Shown here: in pieces, positions 1 to 9,012 of the stretch | Layout: each line of letters starts with the position of its first letter | Position numbering within the stretch: position 1 is the first letter of the stretch | NCBI RefSeq assembly: GCF_003325455.1 | Contig: NZ_CP025198.1 | Span: 1,550,001-1,614,000 of the forward strand | Origin: Acidipropionibacterium virtanenii | GTDB taxonomy: Bacteria; Actinomycetota; Actinomycetes; Propionibacteriales; Propionibacteriaceae | Direction of reading: 5' to 3' | DNA: 64,000 nt | Made by a program: the position numbers and the translations under genes | The notes under the pieces: model-generated | Seen by the model: the letters and a program-made list of their open reading frames with translations, nothing else | What the model was told of the DNA's origin: nothing | Databases searched by the model: none

Positions 1-252
1 GGAGGCAGCCAGGAGACGGTCCTCGCCGGCTGCGGCGGCCAGTTCGGCAAGCCGGGGCCCGAGGATGAAACGGCCCTGGAGGTCGCGTCCCACGAAGCGA
101 TGGTGCTCAAGAGCCCGGGCCAGTCGGTGGGCGGTCGGTCGCGCCAGCCCGGTCGCCTGGACCAGCCCCGCCAGGCTGGCCGGACCCGTCTCCAGCGCCG
201 CCATCACCAGCGCCGCCTTGTCGAGGACTCCGACCCCACTTGAATTGTCCAT
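1..252 (-). CDS. IclR-family transcriptional regulator, N-terminal part (LtbR/NdgR-like)
   Basis: Reading from the ATG at 252 towards the window edge gives 84 residues that begin MDNSSGVGVLDKAALVMAAL and continue with a winged helix typical of IclR regulators (AGLVQATGLARPTAHRLARAL, then FVGRDLQGRFILGPRLAELA). The ligand-binding half lies outside the window. It diverges from leuCD, the position held by LtbR in corynebacteria and NdgR in streptomycetes, which control leucine biosynthesis. That function is inferred from position and family. A palindrome in the shared intergenic region is a candidate operator. Confidence 0.85.
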   Translation of the reverse strand, partial: MDNSSGVGVLDKAALVMAALETGPASLAGLVQATGLARPTAHRLARALEHHRFVGRDLQGRFILGPRLAELAAAAGEDRLLAAS

Positions 253-279
253 ATGGCAAGATTAGCGTCTCAGTTCTTG

Positions 280-302
280 ATCGGCCAGCCACAATGGCCG
301 AT
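280..302. promoter_or_regulatory. Perfect inverted repeat between the IclR-type gene and leuC (candidate operator)
   Basis: The arms ATCGGCCA and TGGCCGAT are exact reverse complements separated by seven bases. The repeat lies 28 bases from the regulator start and 45 bases before leuC. Its position suits an operator for the divergent IclR-type regulator. It could instead be a small hairpin in the leuC leader. No U-run follows, so a terminator is unlikely. Confidence 0.45.
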
Positions 303-347
303 ATGGGTTCCCGGTGAGCGGGGATCGCAGCGCAGAAAGGGAGTGAG

Positions 348-1763
348 ATGGGCCGCACACTCAGCGAGAAGCTGTGGGATGCCCACGTCGTCCACAAGGG
401 AGAGGCGGGGGAGCCGGACCTCCTCTACATCGACCTTCACCTGGTCCACGAGGTGACCAGTCCCCAGGCCTTCGAGGGCCTGAGGCTGGCGGGGCGCCCC
501 GTGCGCCGTCCCGATCTCACGATGGCCACAGAGGACCACAACATCCCGACCATCAACATCGACCTGCCGATCGCAGACCCGGTGTCACGGGCACAGGTCG
601 ACACCCTGCGCAGGAACGCCGCCGACTTCGGTGTGCCGATCCACTCCCTGGGTGACGCCGACCAGGGCGTCGTACACATCATCGGTCCCCAGCTCGGACT
701 CACCCAGCCCGGCATGACCATCGTGTGCGGCGACTCGCACACCTCCACCCACGGCGCCTTCGGCGCCCTGGCCTTCGGCATCGGCACATCCGAGGTCGAG
801 CACGTCCTGGCGACCCAGACCCTGCCGCAGGCGCGGCCGAAGACCATGGCCGTGACCGTCAACGGGCAGCTGCCCGAGGGAGTCACCCCCAAGGATCTGG
901 TCCTCACCCTGATCTCCGAGGTCGGAACCGGCGGCGGTCAGGGCTACGTGGTCGAGTACCGCGGCGAGGCCTTCGAGACGATGTCGATGGAAGGCCGGAT
1001 GACGGTCTGCAACATGTCCATCGAATGGGGCGCCAAGGCAGGCATGGTGGCCCCCGACGAGACCACCTTCGCCTACGTCAAGGGCCGCCCGCACGCCCCG
1101 CAGGGCGACCAGTGGGACGAGGCAGTCGCCTACTGGCGGACGCTGCGCACCGACGAGGACGCCGTCTTCGACCGCGAGGTCGTCCTCGACGCCTCCACCA
1201 TCTCGCCCTTCGTCACCTGGGGCACCAACCCGGGACAGGGCGTCCCCCTCGCCGGCTCCGTGCCATCGGCCGAGGAGTTCACCGACGAGGTGGCGCGCAG
1301 CTCGGCCGAGCGGGCCCTGCAGTACATGGACCTGACTCCCGGCACCCCGATGCGCGACATCGGCATCGACACCGTCTTCCTCGGATCCTGCACCAACGGA
1401 CGCATCGAGGACCTGCGCCTGGCCGCCGGGATCATCAAGGGACACAAGGTGGCCGAGGGCACCCGGATGCTCGTCGTCCCCGGCTCCGCCCGGGTCAGGC
1501 TCCAGGCGATGGAGGAGGGTCTGGACACGATCTTCACCGAAGCCGGGGCCGAGTGGCGGGGAGCCGGCTGCTCGATGTGCCTGGGCATGAACCCCGACCA
1601 GCTGTCACCGGGCGAGCGCTCGGCGTCCACCTCGAACCGCAACTTCGAGGGACGCCAGGGTCGAGGGGGCCGGACCCACCTGGTCTCCCCGCCGGTCGCC
1701 GCCGCCACTGCCATCACCGGCCACCTGTCCTCACCCGCCGATCTCGTTGCCGTGGAGGCCTGA
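348..1763 (+). CDS. leuC: 3-isopropylmalate dehydratase large subunit
   Basis: The 471-residue protein is the catalytic subunit of isopropylmalate isomerase, which converts 2- to 3-isopropylmalate in leucine synthesis. The three cysteines that bind the [4Fe-4S] cluster are visible: C348 in GSCTNGR, and C408 and C411 in GCSMCLGMN. The substrate-side motif [20 protein letters not shown] is also present. Length is normal for the family. The ATG at 348 follows GGGAGTGAG, a plausible ribosome site. leuD follows after three bases, so the two subunits are translated together from one message. Confidence 0.97.
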   Translation: MGRTLSEKLWDAHVVHKGEAGEPDLLYIDLHLVHEVTSPQAFEGLRLAGRPVRRPDLTMATEDHNIPTINIDLPIADPVSRAQVDTLRRNAADFGVPIHSLGDADQGVVHIIGPQLGLTQPGMTIVCGDSHTSTHGAFGALAFGIGTSEVEHVLATQTLPQARPKTMAVTVNGQLPEGVTPKDLVLTLISEVGTGGGQGYVVEYRGEAFETMSMEGRMTVCNMSIEWGAKAGMVAPDETTFAYVKGRPHAPQGDQWDEAVAYWRTLRTDEDAVFDREVVLDASTISPFVTWGTNPGQGVPLAGSVPSAEEFTDEVARSSAERALQYMDLTPGTPMRDIGIDTVFLGSCTNGRIEDLRLAAGIIKGHKVAEGTRMLVVPGSARVRLQAMEEGLDTIFTEAGAEWRGAGCSMCLGMNPDQLSPGERSASTSNRNFEGRQGRGGRTHLVSPPVAAATAITGHLSSPADLVAVEA

Positions 1764-1766
1764 GTC

Positions 1767-2357
1767 ATGGAGAAGTTCACCAGCCACACCGGCGTCCCCG
1801 TCCCGCTGCGCCGCAGCAACGTCGACACCGACCAGATCATCCCCGCGGTCTACCTCAAGCGGATCACCCGGACCGGCTTCGAGGACGGCCTGTTCTCCGC
1901 CTGGCGCAAGGATCCCGAGTTCGTCCTCAACCAGCCCGCATGGAAGAACGGCTCGATCCTCATCCCCGGCCCCGACTTCGGAACAGGGTCCTCCCGCGAG
2001 CACGCCGTCTGGGCCCTCCAGAACTACGGCTTCAAGGTGGTCATCGGGTCGCGCTTCGGAGACATCTTCCGCAACAACTCCGGCAAGGCCGGGCTGCTCA
2101 TCGCCACCGTCGACCAGCAGATAGTCCAGAAGCTCTGGGACTGGACCGAGGCCAACGCCGGAGAACCCATCTCCGTCGACCTCACCGAACGCGTCATCGT
2201 CGCCGGTGACCAGAGCTACCCCTTCGAGATCGACGAGTTCACCCGCCACCGTCTCCTCGAGGGACTCGACGAGATCGGCTCGACCCTGAAGCACGCCGAC
2301 CAGATCGACGAGTACGAGGCGGCCCGACTCCCCTTCAAGCCCGTCACTGTGCTGTAG
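1767..2357 (+). CDS. leuD: 3-isopropylmalate dehydratase small subunit
   Basis: This 196-residue protein is the small (swivel) subunit that completes isopropylmalate isomerase with LeuC. The N-terminal segment [19 protein letters not shown] and the central [17 protein letters not shown] are the hallmark motifs of the small subunit. Length is normal. It starts three bases after leuC stops, so it belongs to the leuCD operon, and a G/C hairpin follows its stop codon at once. Confidence 0.97.
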   Translation: MEKFTSHTGVPVPLRRSNVDTDQIIPAVYLKRITRTGFEDGLFSAWRKDPEFVLNQPAWKNGSILIPGPDFGTGSSREHAVWALQNYGFKVVIGSRFGDIFRNNSGKAGLLIATVDQQIVQKLWDWTEANAGEPISVDLTERVIVAGDQSYPFEIDEFTRHRLLEGLDEIGSTLKHADQIDEYEAARLPFKPVTVL

Positions 2358-2377
2358 GAAGGGGGCGACCCCCCTTC
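2358..2377. repeat. GGGGGCGACCCCC-type hairpin after leuD
   Basis: The eight-base arms GAAGGGGG and CCCCCTTC are separated by CGAC directly after the leuD stop codon. A near-copy follows thiL at 6019-6034. In both places the sequence CGGGACTTGC recurs roughly 60-120 bases further on. The hairpin may end leuCD transcripts, although no U-run follows, or it may be one unit of a dispersed intergenic repeat. Confidence 0.5.
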
Positions 2378-2547
2378 GCTCGCGCGGGCGCTCGCTGACC
2401 CCTGCCGTCGGGTCCGAGGCGGTCGGGCAGGCGGCAGTGGCCTCGCGCTGCGGGTCGGGACGGTGCCCGCGCTCAGGGGGCCCTTCGCGTCCGGGACTTG
2501 CCACTGAGACGGTAAGTTGTGGCGCGTCGTCGATCGAGGAGGAATCC

Positions 2548-3300
2548 GTGCCCCTGCTGCCCCTGACCAACCCCGGGGACAGTCCCGGGCCGGTCTTCAA
2601 GCTCGGCGTCGGCACTCTCCTCCCGACCGCCAGACTGCTGACGCGGTTCGACCATCACGGTGCGGAGAATCTGCCCGCACCCGGCGGCGCCCTCATCGTC
2701 GCCAACCACATCTCCAACTTCGACCCGGTCGTGCTGGGGTCCTTCCTGGTGATGAACGGGCGCTGGCCGCACTGGCTGGCCAAGAAGGAGATCTTCGACG
2801 TGCCGGTGATCGGGTGGGTCGCCCGGCACGCCGACCAGATCCCGGTCAACCGGAAGGCCCCCGGCCCCGAGATCCTCGCCCACGCCCGCCGGGCGCTGGC
2901 CCGGGGCATGACCCTGGTGATGTACCCGGAGGGCACCATCACCGGTGACCCACTGCACTGGCCCATGGTGGGCCACACCGGCGCCGCCCGGCTGGCCCTG
3001 GAGACCGGCGCGCCGGTGATCCCCGTCGGGCAGTGGGGTCCCCACGAGGTGATGGGCTTCAAGACGATGACCTTCCCCAGGGTCTTCCCGCGCCGGACGA
3101 TGCACCTGCACTGCGGCCCGGCGGTCGACCTCACCGAGTTCCGCGGCGGCATCCATGACCAGCAGTCCGTGCGCCGGGCCACCGAGAAGATCATGGAGGC
3201 CATCGACGCCCAGACGGAGCTGGCTCGCGGCGAGAGCGCACCCGACACCCGCTACGACATCCGCACCGGGCAGCGGGTCGCCAAAGCATCCCTGAGTTAG
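2548..3300 (+). CDS. 1-acyl-sn-glycerol-3-phosphate acyltransferase family (PlsC-like)
   Basis: A 250-residue membrane-associated acyltransferase expected to acylate lysophosphatidic acid or a related acceptor in phospholipid synthesis. The catalytic H(x)4D motif is NHISNFD near residue 50. The substrate-binding block is MYPEGTITGD near residue 130, followed by GAARLALETGAPVIPVGQWG. The GTG at 2548 is chosen because GAGGAGG stands just before it; in-frame codons further upstream add only low-quality sequence. Paralogues with different acceptors exist in actinobacteria, so the exact substrate is open. Confidence 0.88.
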   Translation: MPLLPLTNPGDSPGPVFKLGVGTLLPTARLLTRFDHHGAENLPAPGGALIVANHISNFDPVVLGSFLVMNGRWPHWLAKKEIFDVPVIGWVARHADQIPVNRKAPGPEILAHARRALARGMTLVMYPEGTITGDPLHWPMVGHTGAARLALETGAPVIPVGQWGPHEVMGFKTMTFPRVFPRRTMHLHCGPAVDLTEFRGGIHDQQSVRRATEKIMEAIDAQTELARGESAPDTRYDIRTGQRVAKASLS

Positions 3301-3354
3301 ACCCGGGTCGTCCCACGGGTATCGTGTGGGGGCATTCGCAGCGGAAGGAACCCC

Positions 3355-4506
3355 ATGACTGATGCCACCGTAGATCCCACTGTGCAGGTCGACCATGCCC
3401 GTGACGACGGGCCCACCCGGGTCGCCGTGGTCTTCGGCGGAGTCAGCTCCGAGCACTCGATCTCCTGCCTGACGGCCGCCAACGTGATCGCCGCGATGGA
3501 CCCCGATCTCTACAGCGCTATTGGTATCGGCATCACCCGCGACGGCATCTGGACCCGCTGGAGTGCCGAGGAGATCCTGGCCCTGCCGAACCAGGGACCG
3601 CTTCCCGAGGTGACCGCCGGACACCGCGGGACCGGCCTCAAGAAACTCGACCGGGGCACCTTCCTGATCGACAACGACGGCACCTGCGATCTGGAACCGG
3701 TCGACGTCGTCTTCCCCCTGATGCACGGCCCGTTCGGAGAGGACGGCACCATCCAGGGGCTCTTCGAGATGACCGGCGTCCGCTACGTCGGATGCGGAGT
3801 CGCCGCCAGCGCCAACTGCATGGACAAGCACCTCACCAAGGCGCTCCTCGACGACGCCGGCCTGGCCGTCGGCCCCTACGCCGTGATCCGACCCCACGAA
3901 TGGTCCGCGGATCGCGCCGGCTGCCTCGACCGGCTCTCCGCCCTGAGCTACCCGCTCTTCGTCAAACCCGCCCGAGGCGGCTCCTCAGTCGGTATCACCC
4001 GCGTCAGCCGGCCCGAGGAGCTTGAGACGGCGGTCGATCAGGCCAGGCGCCACGACCCGAAGGTCATCGTCGAGCAGGGCCTGGTCGGCCGTGAGATCGA
4101 GTGCTCGGTGCTCGGCGGCCACGACGGACAGCCGCCCCGGGCGTCCCTGCCCGGCGAGATCATCGTCCACGACCCCGAGGGGTTCTACGACTTCGACGCC
4201 AAATACCTCACCGACGACGCCCTGGCCACCGTGGCGGTGCCCGCCGATCTCGACGAGGCCACCACCGCCAGGATCCGTGAGACGGCCGTCCGGGCCTTCC
4301 AGGTGCTCGGTTGCGAAGGCCTGGCGCGCATCGATACCTTCGTCACCGACGACGGCCGGGTCATCATCAATGAGCCCAACACCATGCCCGGATTCACCCG
4401 CAGCTCGGGATTCCCCCTGATGTGGCAGGCCAGCGGGATGGACTACCGGGCCCTCATCACCGACCTGCTGGAACTGGCCATGGAGAGGCCCCTCGGACTG
4501 CGCTGA
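3355..4506 (+). CDS. ddl: D-alanine--D-alanine ligase
   Basis: An ATP-grasp enzyme of 383 residues that makes the D-Ala-D-Ala dipeptide for peptidoglycan. It has the N-terminal VAVVFGGVSSEHSISCLTAANVI, the MHGPFGEDGTIQG block, the LFVKPARGGSSVGITRV ATP-grasp loop and the C-terminal metal-binding INEPNTMPGFT. All key motifs are present and length is normal. GGAAGG lies just upstream of the ATG. A TATCGT hexamer at 3320-3325 could be its -10 element. Confidence 0.96.
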   Translation: MTDATVDPTVQVDHARDDGPTRVAVVFGGVSSEHSISCLTAANVIAAMDPDLYSAIGIGITRDGIWTRWSAEEILALPNQGPLPEVTAGHRGTGLKKLDRGTFLIDNDGTCDLEPVDVVFPLMHGPFGEDGTIQGLFEMTGVRYVGCGVAASANCMDKHLTKALLDDAGLAVGPYAVIRPHEWSADRAGCLDRLSALSYPLFVKPARGGSSVGITRVSRPEELETAVDQARRHDPKVIVEQGLVGREIECSVLGGHDGQPPRASLPGEIIVHDPEGFYDFDAKYLTDDALATVAVPADLDEATTARIRETAVRAFQVLGCEGLARIDTFVTDDGRVIINEPNTMPGFTRSSGFPLMWQASGMDYRALITDLLELAMERPLGLR

Positions 4507-4510
4507 CCGG

Positions 4511-4978
4511 CTACCGGCAGGCGCTCACCTCCGGCATCGCCGAGACCGCCGCGGCCAGATCGACCAGGGCGTCGGCGGCGGGGGAGTGCACGGCCGGCAC
4601 CGTCACCTCCACATATCCGGACCGCCCGATCGTCGTGAACCGCCAGATCTCGGTGAACTCCTCGGAGTACCAGCCCACGCCGTCCACCTCGTCGCAGCGC
4701 GAGGTGGAGGTCAGGCCCGCGGGACGGGGCACCCCGCAGCGCAGGGTCACCGCGGGATCGCCCCAGGAGGCGGTGAACGTCCCCGTGGCGGTGCGCGACA
4801 GCCCGTCAACGGTCCCCGGCAGACGGGCCATCACCGCCCGGCAGCCCACGGCCGCCGAACCCGACGGGGAGGGCTCGGGGACAGGCGCCCCCGATACGGC
4901 GCCGCAACCGGAGAGCAGCAGGGCCCAGAGGACCGAGGACAGGAGCGCGGTGGCCGCCCGGGGATGGGTGCGGAACAT
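4511..4978 (-). CDS. DUF3515 family lipoprotein
   Basis: A 155-residue exported protein with an N-terminal hydrophobic signal ending in the lipobox LLSGC (lipidated Cys about residue 25), then a Pro/Ser-rich linker and a small domain with four further cysteines, probably disulphide-bonded. Lone convergent or divergent DUF3515 genes between ddl and thiL are a recurrent actinobacterial arrangement. Function is unknown. It faces ddl with a four-base gap and diverges from thiL across a 69-base region. Confidence 0.85.
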   Translation of the reverse strand: MFRTHPRAATALLSSVLWALLLSGCGAVSGAPVPEPSPSGSAAVGCRAVMARLPGTVDGLSRTATGTFTASWGDPAVTLRCGVPRPAGLTSTSRCDEVDGVGWYSEEFTEIWRFTTIGRSGYVEVTVPAVHSPAADALVDLAAAVSAMPEVSACR

Positions 4979-5047
4979 GGTGTCACGCTAGCGTTGCTCC
5001 CAGGGATCATGCAGCGCGTCCCGACCAGGAGAACCCAGGAGACGAAA

Positions 5048-6007
5048 ATGGCCAAGAACGGTCCGACCATCGCGGAGATCGGCGAGTTCCCGCTCATCAG
5101 ATCCCTGGTGCGCGACCTGCCGTCAGACCCGGCAGTGTCACTGGGGCCCGGCGATGACGGAGCCGTCTTCCTGGTCGACGGTTCCGCGGTGATCTCCACC
5201 GACGTCCTCGTCGAGGGGGTGCACTTCCGCCGCAGCTGGTCGGGCGCCCAGGACATCGGCCGCAAATCGGTGGCGGTCAACGTCGCCGACATCGAGGCGA
5301 TGGGCGCGGCCCCGGTAGCGATGGTGATCGGCTTCAGCGCACCCGCCGACCTGCCCGTCAGCTGGGCCCGGGAGTTCATGACCGGGCTTCGCGAGGAGGC
5401 CGCCCGGGCCCGCGTTGCCATCGTCGGAGGAGACACCACCGCGGGCCCGGTCGTCACCGTCTCGGTGACCGTCATCGGGCAGACGGCCGGCATCGCGCCG
5501 GTGCGCCGCGACGGCGCGGCCCCCGCGGACATCGTCGCCATCAAGGGCCGGCTGGGCTGGGCGGCAGCGGGACTCGTGGTGCTGGGACGCGGATTCCGCT
5601 CCCCGAGGGTCGTCGTCGAGGCCCAGAGATGCCCGGAGGTGGCCTATGGTGCGGGACGCCAGGCCGCACTGGCCGGAGCCCACGCCATGATCGACGTCTC
5701 CGACGGGCTCGTCGCCGACCTGGGCCACATCGCGGAGGCCTCGGGAGTCGCCATCGACATCGATCAGGCTCGCCTCGACATCCCCGACCCGCTGCGCACG
5801 GTCGGCATGGCCACCGGCCTCGACCCGATCACCTGGGTGCTGGGAGGAGGGGAGGACCACGCGCTGGCCGCCACCTTCGCAGTCGGGGAGGTGCCCGACG
5901 ACTGGCAGGTCATCGGCAGGGTCCTGGACAGCACCGAGCAGACCGAACCCACCGTGCTCGTCGACGGACGACCCTGGGAGCACGCCGGAGGCTGGACGCA
6001 CTTCTGA
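5048..6007 (+). CDS. thiL: Thiamine-monophosphate kinase
   Basis: A 319-residue enzyme of the PurM/ThiL fold that phosphorylates thiamine phosphate to thiamine pyrophosphate. Visible motifs are GPGDDGAVF for metal and ATP binding, STDVLVEGVHFRR, NVADIEAMGAAP, AIVGGDTT and the C-terminal GGGEDHALAATF. The ATG at 5048 follows an AGGAGA stretch and gives the family-typical N-terminus (IAEIGEFPLI). Upstream in-frame codons run antisense through the DUF3515 gene and were rejected. Confidence 0.95.
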   Translation: MAKNGPTIAEIGEFPLIRSLVRDLPSDPAVSLGPGDDGAVFLVDGSAVISTDVLVEGVHFRRSWSGAQDIGRKSVAVNVADIEAMGAAPVAMVIGFSAPADLPVSWAREFMTGLREEAARARVAIVGGDTTAGPVVTVSVTVIGQTAGIAPVRRDGAAPADIVAIKGRLGWAAAGLVVLGRGFRSPRVVVEAQRCPEVAYGAGRQAALAGAHAMIDVSDGLVADLGHIAEASGVAIDIDQARLDIPDPLRTVGMATGLDPITWVLGGGEDHALAATFAVGEVPDDWQVIGRVLDSTEQTEPTVLVDGRPWEHAGGWTHF

Positions 6008-6018
6008 TTCATCGAGGC

Positions 6019-6034
6019 AGGGGGGCGACCCCCT
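6019..6034. repeat. GGGGGCGACCCCC-type hairpin after thiL
   Basis: AGGGGG and CCCCCT flank GCGA twelve bases after the thiL stop codon. The core matches the hairpin after leuD (2358-2377), and the same downstream word CGGGACTTGC occurs in both places. It may be a terminator for thiL or a member of a dispersed repeat family. Confidence 0.45.
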
Positions 6035-6151
6035 TGCAACCCTCGTGGCGGCGGCCCGAGCAGGGGCCGAGTCGGCGTCGCGGGCCTGGCATTGCGGGAC
6101 TTGCGGCGTTGCTCCGCGGTTCTGGGGCGGGTGGTTGCTAGCCTCGGTGCC

Positions 6152-8680
6152 ATGGCGACCCGTGCGTCTTCCCCGGCGCGGTCCCGCAGTACCTCGGCCA
6201 AGAAGTCGTCGAGCCGCGGGAACACGCGCACGAGTGGAAGCAGGAAGAAGACGACGACCGGCTCGAAGAAGCGGCCGGCCACCTCGTCGAGCCCTGAGAA
6301 CCCGGTCGCCAGGGCCCTGTCGGCCATCTGGTTCGGTCTGGCCGGACTCGCCGGGCGGGCCGTTCGCCGCATCGGCTCACGGCTGGTGGACCCGGCGAAC
6401 CGCCGCGACGGGGCCGGCCTCATGCTGCTGCTGTGCTCCCTCCTGGTCGCGGCCCTGTTCTGGTTCCAGCTGCCCGGCCAGGTCTCGGGCGGACTGCGCA
6501 CCGGCGTCGTCACAGTCTTCGGATCGATGTCCTACGCCCTGCCGCTGTTCGGGCTGATCATGACCTGGCGCACCTTCCGCCACCCCGACCGCAACGGGCC
6601 GGCCGGTCGCCAGCTCATCGGCTGGGGCCTGCTCATGCTCGGCACCCAGGGGGTCGTCAACATCTCCGACGGGCTGCCGCGCCCCGATCACATGGAGCAG
6701 CTGCGTGCTGCCGGAGGGATGCTCGGATTCATCTCCTCCAGCTTCATCGCCGACCTGCTCACCAGGTGGGTGGCCGTGCCGCTTCTGGTGGCGATGGCCG
6801 TGCTGGGAGTGTTCATCATCATCGGCCGGCCCCTCATCGAGGCCCTCGGGCGGCTGCGCAGGACCGGTCGGGGGCGTCGCGACGAGACCGCGATCGAGTC
6901 CCGCGAGGCCTACGAGACCCCGCTGGTGAGCGAGGACGACACGCCCACCCAGGAACTCGACCCTCCGACCGTGGTGGACCGGCCCCGGTCCGGCCGCAGG
7001 CGCCGTCGCACGGGAGATCCCGGGGGCTCCCGGGAGATCTTCGACATCGAGGCGGAGGACACACCCGCGAAGGCGTCCGGAGCCGCCCAGGACGACCGGG
7101 AGCGCACCACCGCCGGCCTGCCCAAGGGATTCACGGTCCACGAGCACACCGATCTGGAACCTCCTCAGCACGAGCCGATGCCCGCCCGCGTCGAACAGCT
7201 GCAGCTGTCCGGCGACATCGCCTACACCCTGCCCGCTCCCGATCTGCTGGTCCCCGGATCCGTGCCCCAGGCACGCACCGAGGCCTCCGACGCGGTGGTG
7301 TCGAAACTGAGCGGGGTCTTCGACGAGTTCGGCATCGACGCCCAGGTCACCGGCTACTCCCGTGGGCCCACCGTCACCCGGTACGAGGTGGAGCTCGGCT
7401 CCGGTGTGAAGGTGGAGAAGGTCACCGCGCTGAGCCGCAACATCGCCTACGCGGTCGCCTCGCCCGATGTGCGCATCCTTTCCCCGATCCCCGGCAAGTC
7501 GGCCATCGGGGTGGAGATCCCCAACCTCGACAAGGAGATCGTCTCCCTGGGCGACGTGCTGCGCTCGGGCAAGGCCCGCAACGACCACAACCCGCTGGTC
7601 GTGGGCCTGGGTAAGGACGTCGAGGGCGGCTTCGTCATCGCCAACGTCGCCAAGATGCCGCACCTGCTCGTGGCCGGCGCCACCGGTTCCGGCAAGTCGA
7701 GCTTCGTCAATTCGCTCATCACGTCGGTGATGATGCGGGCCACCCCCGACGACGTGCGGATGATGCTCGTAGACCCCAAGCGGGTCGAGCTCAACCAGTA
7801 CGAGGGGATCCCTCATCTGGTGACTCCGATCATCACCAACGCCAAGAAGGCCGCCGAGGCCCTCCAGTGGGTGGTCCGCGAGATGGACCAGCGCTACGAC
7901 GACCTGGCCGCCTTCGGATTCCGCCACGTCAAGGACTTCAACAAGGCCGTCCGGGCCGGCCAGGTGGTCCTGCCCGAGGGCTCCCAGCGGGTCCTGGCCC
8001 CCTACCCATACCTGCTCGTGGTGGTCGACGAGCTCGCCGACCTCATGCTGGTGGCCCCCCGCGACGTCGAGGACTCCATCGTCCGCATCACCCAGCTGGC
8101 CCGGGCGGCCGGAATCCACCTGGTGCTGGCCACCCAGCGCCCGTCCACCGACGTCGTCACCGGCCTCATCAAGGCCAATGTGCCCTCCAGGCTCGCCTTC
8201 GCGACCTCCTCGATGACCGATTCCCGGGTCATCCTGGATCAGCCCGGGGCAGAGAAGCTGGTCGGCCAGGGTGACGGGCTGTTCCTGCCGATGGGCGCCT
8301 CCAAACCCGTCCGGGTGCAGGGATCCTGGGTCTCCGACAAGGAGATCCACGCCGTCGCCGAGCATGTCAAGGCCCAGATGGAGGCCCACTACCGCGACGA
8401 CGTCGCCGCCCCGGTCGCCGAGAAGAAGGTGGCCGAGGACATCGGCGACGACCTCGAACTGGTCCTGGAGGCCGCCAAGCTGGTGGTGGAGCTGCAACTC
8501 GGCTCCACCTCGATGCTGCAGCGCAAGCTGCGGGTCGGATTCGCCAAGGCCGGCCGGCTCATGGACATCCTGGAGACCCGGCAGGTGGTCGGCCCCTCCG
8601 AGGGATCCAAGCCGCGCGACGTCCTCGTCAAGCCCGACGATCTCGACGACGTCCTGGCCAATCTCCAGGCCGAGGGCTGA
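6152..8680 (+). CDS. ftsK: DNA translocase FtsK/SpoIIIE
   Basis: An 842-residue septal DNA pump that clears chromosomes from the closing division site. A short basic Ser/Thr/Lys-rich N-terminus precedes about four membrane segments between residues 70 and 230, a charged linker, and the RecA-like motor. Walker A is GATGSGKSS near residue 509 and Walker B is YLLVVVDELADLM. The C-terminal gamma winged helix (LGSTSMLQRKLRVGFAKAGRLMD), which reads KOPS-type sites, is intact. The ATG at 6152 is preferred: TAGCCT at 6139-6144 lies seven bases before it, suggesting a leaderless transcript, and no ribosome site is visible. Confidence 0.95.
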   Translation: MATRASSPARSRSTSAKKSSSRGNTRTSGSRKKTTTGSKKRPATSSSPENPVARALSAIWFGLAGLAGRAVRRIGSRLVDPANRRDGAGLMLLLCSLLVAALFWFQLPGQVSGGLRTGVVTVFGSMSYALPLFGLIMTWRTFRHPDRNGPAGRQLIGWGLLMLGTQGVVNISDGLPRPDHMEQLRAAGGMLGFISSSFIADLLTRWVAVPLLVAMAVLGVFIIIGRPLIEALGRLRRTGRGRRDETAIESREAYETPLVSEDDTPTQELDPPTVVDRPRSGRRRRRTGDPGGSREIFDIEAEDTPAKASGAAQDDRERTTAGLPKGFTVHEHTDLEPPQHEPMPARVEQLQLSGDIAYTLPAPDLLVPGSVPQARTEASDAVVSKLSGVFDEFGIDAQVTGYSRGPTVTRYEVELGSGVKVEKVTALSRNIAYAVASPDVRILSPIPGKSAIGVEIPNLDKEIVSLGDVLRSGKARNDHNPLVVGLGKDVEGGFVIANVAKMPHLLVAGATGSGKSSFVNSLITSVMMRATPDDVRMMLVDPKRVELNQYEGIPHLVTPIITNAKKAAEALQWVVREMDQRYDDLAAFGFRHVKDFNKAVRAGQVVLPEGSQRVLAPYPYLLVVVDELADLMLVAPRDVEDSIVRITQLARAAGIHLVLATQRPSTDVVTGLIKANVPSRLAFATSSMTDSRVILDQPGAEKLVGQGDGLFLPMGASKPVRVQGSWVSDKEIHAVAEHVKAQMEAHYRDDVAAPVAEKKVAEDIGDDLELVLEAAKLVVELQLGSTSMLQRKLRVGFAKAGRLMDILETRQVVGPSEGSKPRDVLVKPDDLDDVLANLQAEG

Positions 8681-8688
8681 GCCGCCGC

Positions 8689-8892
8689 TCAGTCGGAGGC
8701 CGGTGGACGACCGGTGTCATAGCGCCAGGCCGACGGCTTCGGCGGGAAGGCGAGCACCACGGTCAGCACGATCCAGCCGATGTACGGCATGAAGGACACC
8801 AGGTCGAACCATCCGGACATGTCGGCGTCGTCCGGCCGCGGAGGGGCCCAGAACAGATCCTCGGTGCTGTGGGGCTCACATCGCTGTGTCAT
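8689..8892 (-). pseudogene. Truncated DUF805-like membrane protein
   Basis: The 67-residue product from the ATG at 8892 has one hydrophobic segment and a tail, DMSGWFDLVSFMPYIGWIVL followed by PSAWRYDTGRPP. The tail matches only the last quarter of the two complete DUF805 proteins next to it (SGWFYLL...AWQRYDTGKLP). The first helices and the FNGRASRSE(Y/F)WW block are missing. It is most likely a decayed third copy of the DUF805 array, although an expressed small membrane protein cannot be excluded. A start at 8922 would add ten residues. Confidence 0.6.
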
Positions 8893-8956
8893 CGCGGCTC
8901 TCTTGTCGGCGGGTAGCCGCATGCTGTTGGAAGATGATCAGGCCTTGGCCGGGAGA

Positions 8957-9004
8957 TGCAGGGGCCGCATGGGGACCGTACTCGGTTCCCATGCGGCCCC
9001 TGCA
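8957..9004. terminator. Long hairpin after the second DUF805 gene
   Basis: Seventeen-base perfect arms (8957-8973 and 8988-9004) plus an inner ACC/GGT extension enclose a short loop. The hairpin lies nine bases beyond the stop codon of the minus-strand DUF805 gene. No U-run follows on either strand, so termination is inferred from position and stem strength. Confidence 0.7.
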
Positions 9005-9012
9005 GGTCGGAG

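Noticed and set aside
2473-3897. A 474-codon open frame antisense to the acyltransferase and ddl genes
   Set aside because: Its composition is that of the complement of highly GC-biased codons. It has no recognisable domain and spans two well-supported genes on the other strand.
6377-8497. A 706-codon antisense open frame within ftsK
   Set aside because: Long open antisense frames are expected at this GC content. The predicted protein is Gly/His/Val/Asp-rich with no family resemblance, and ftsK is intact.
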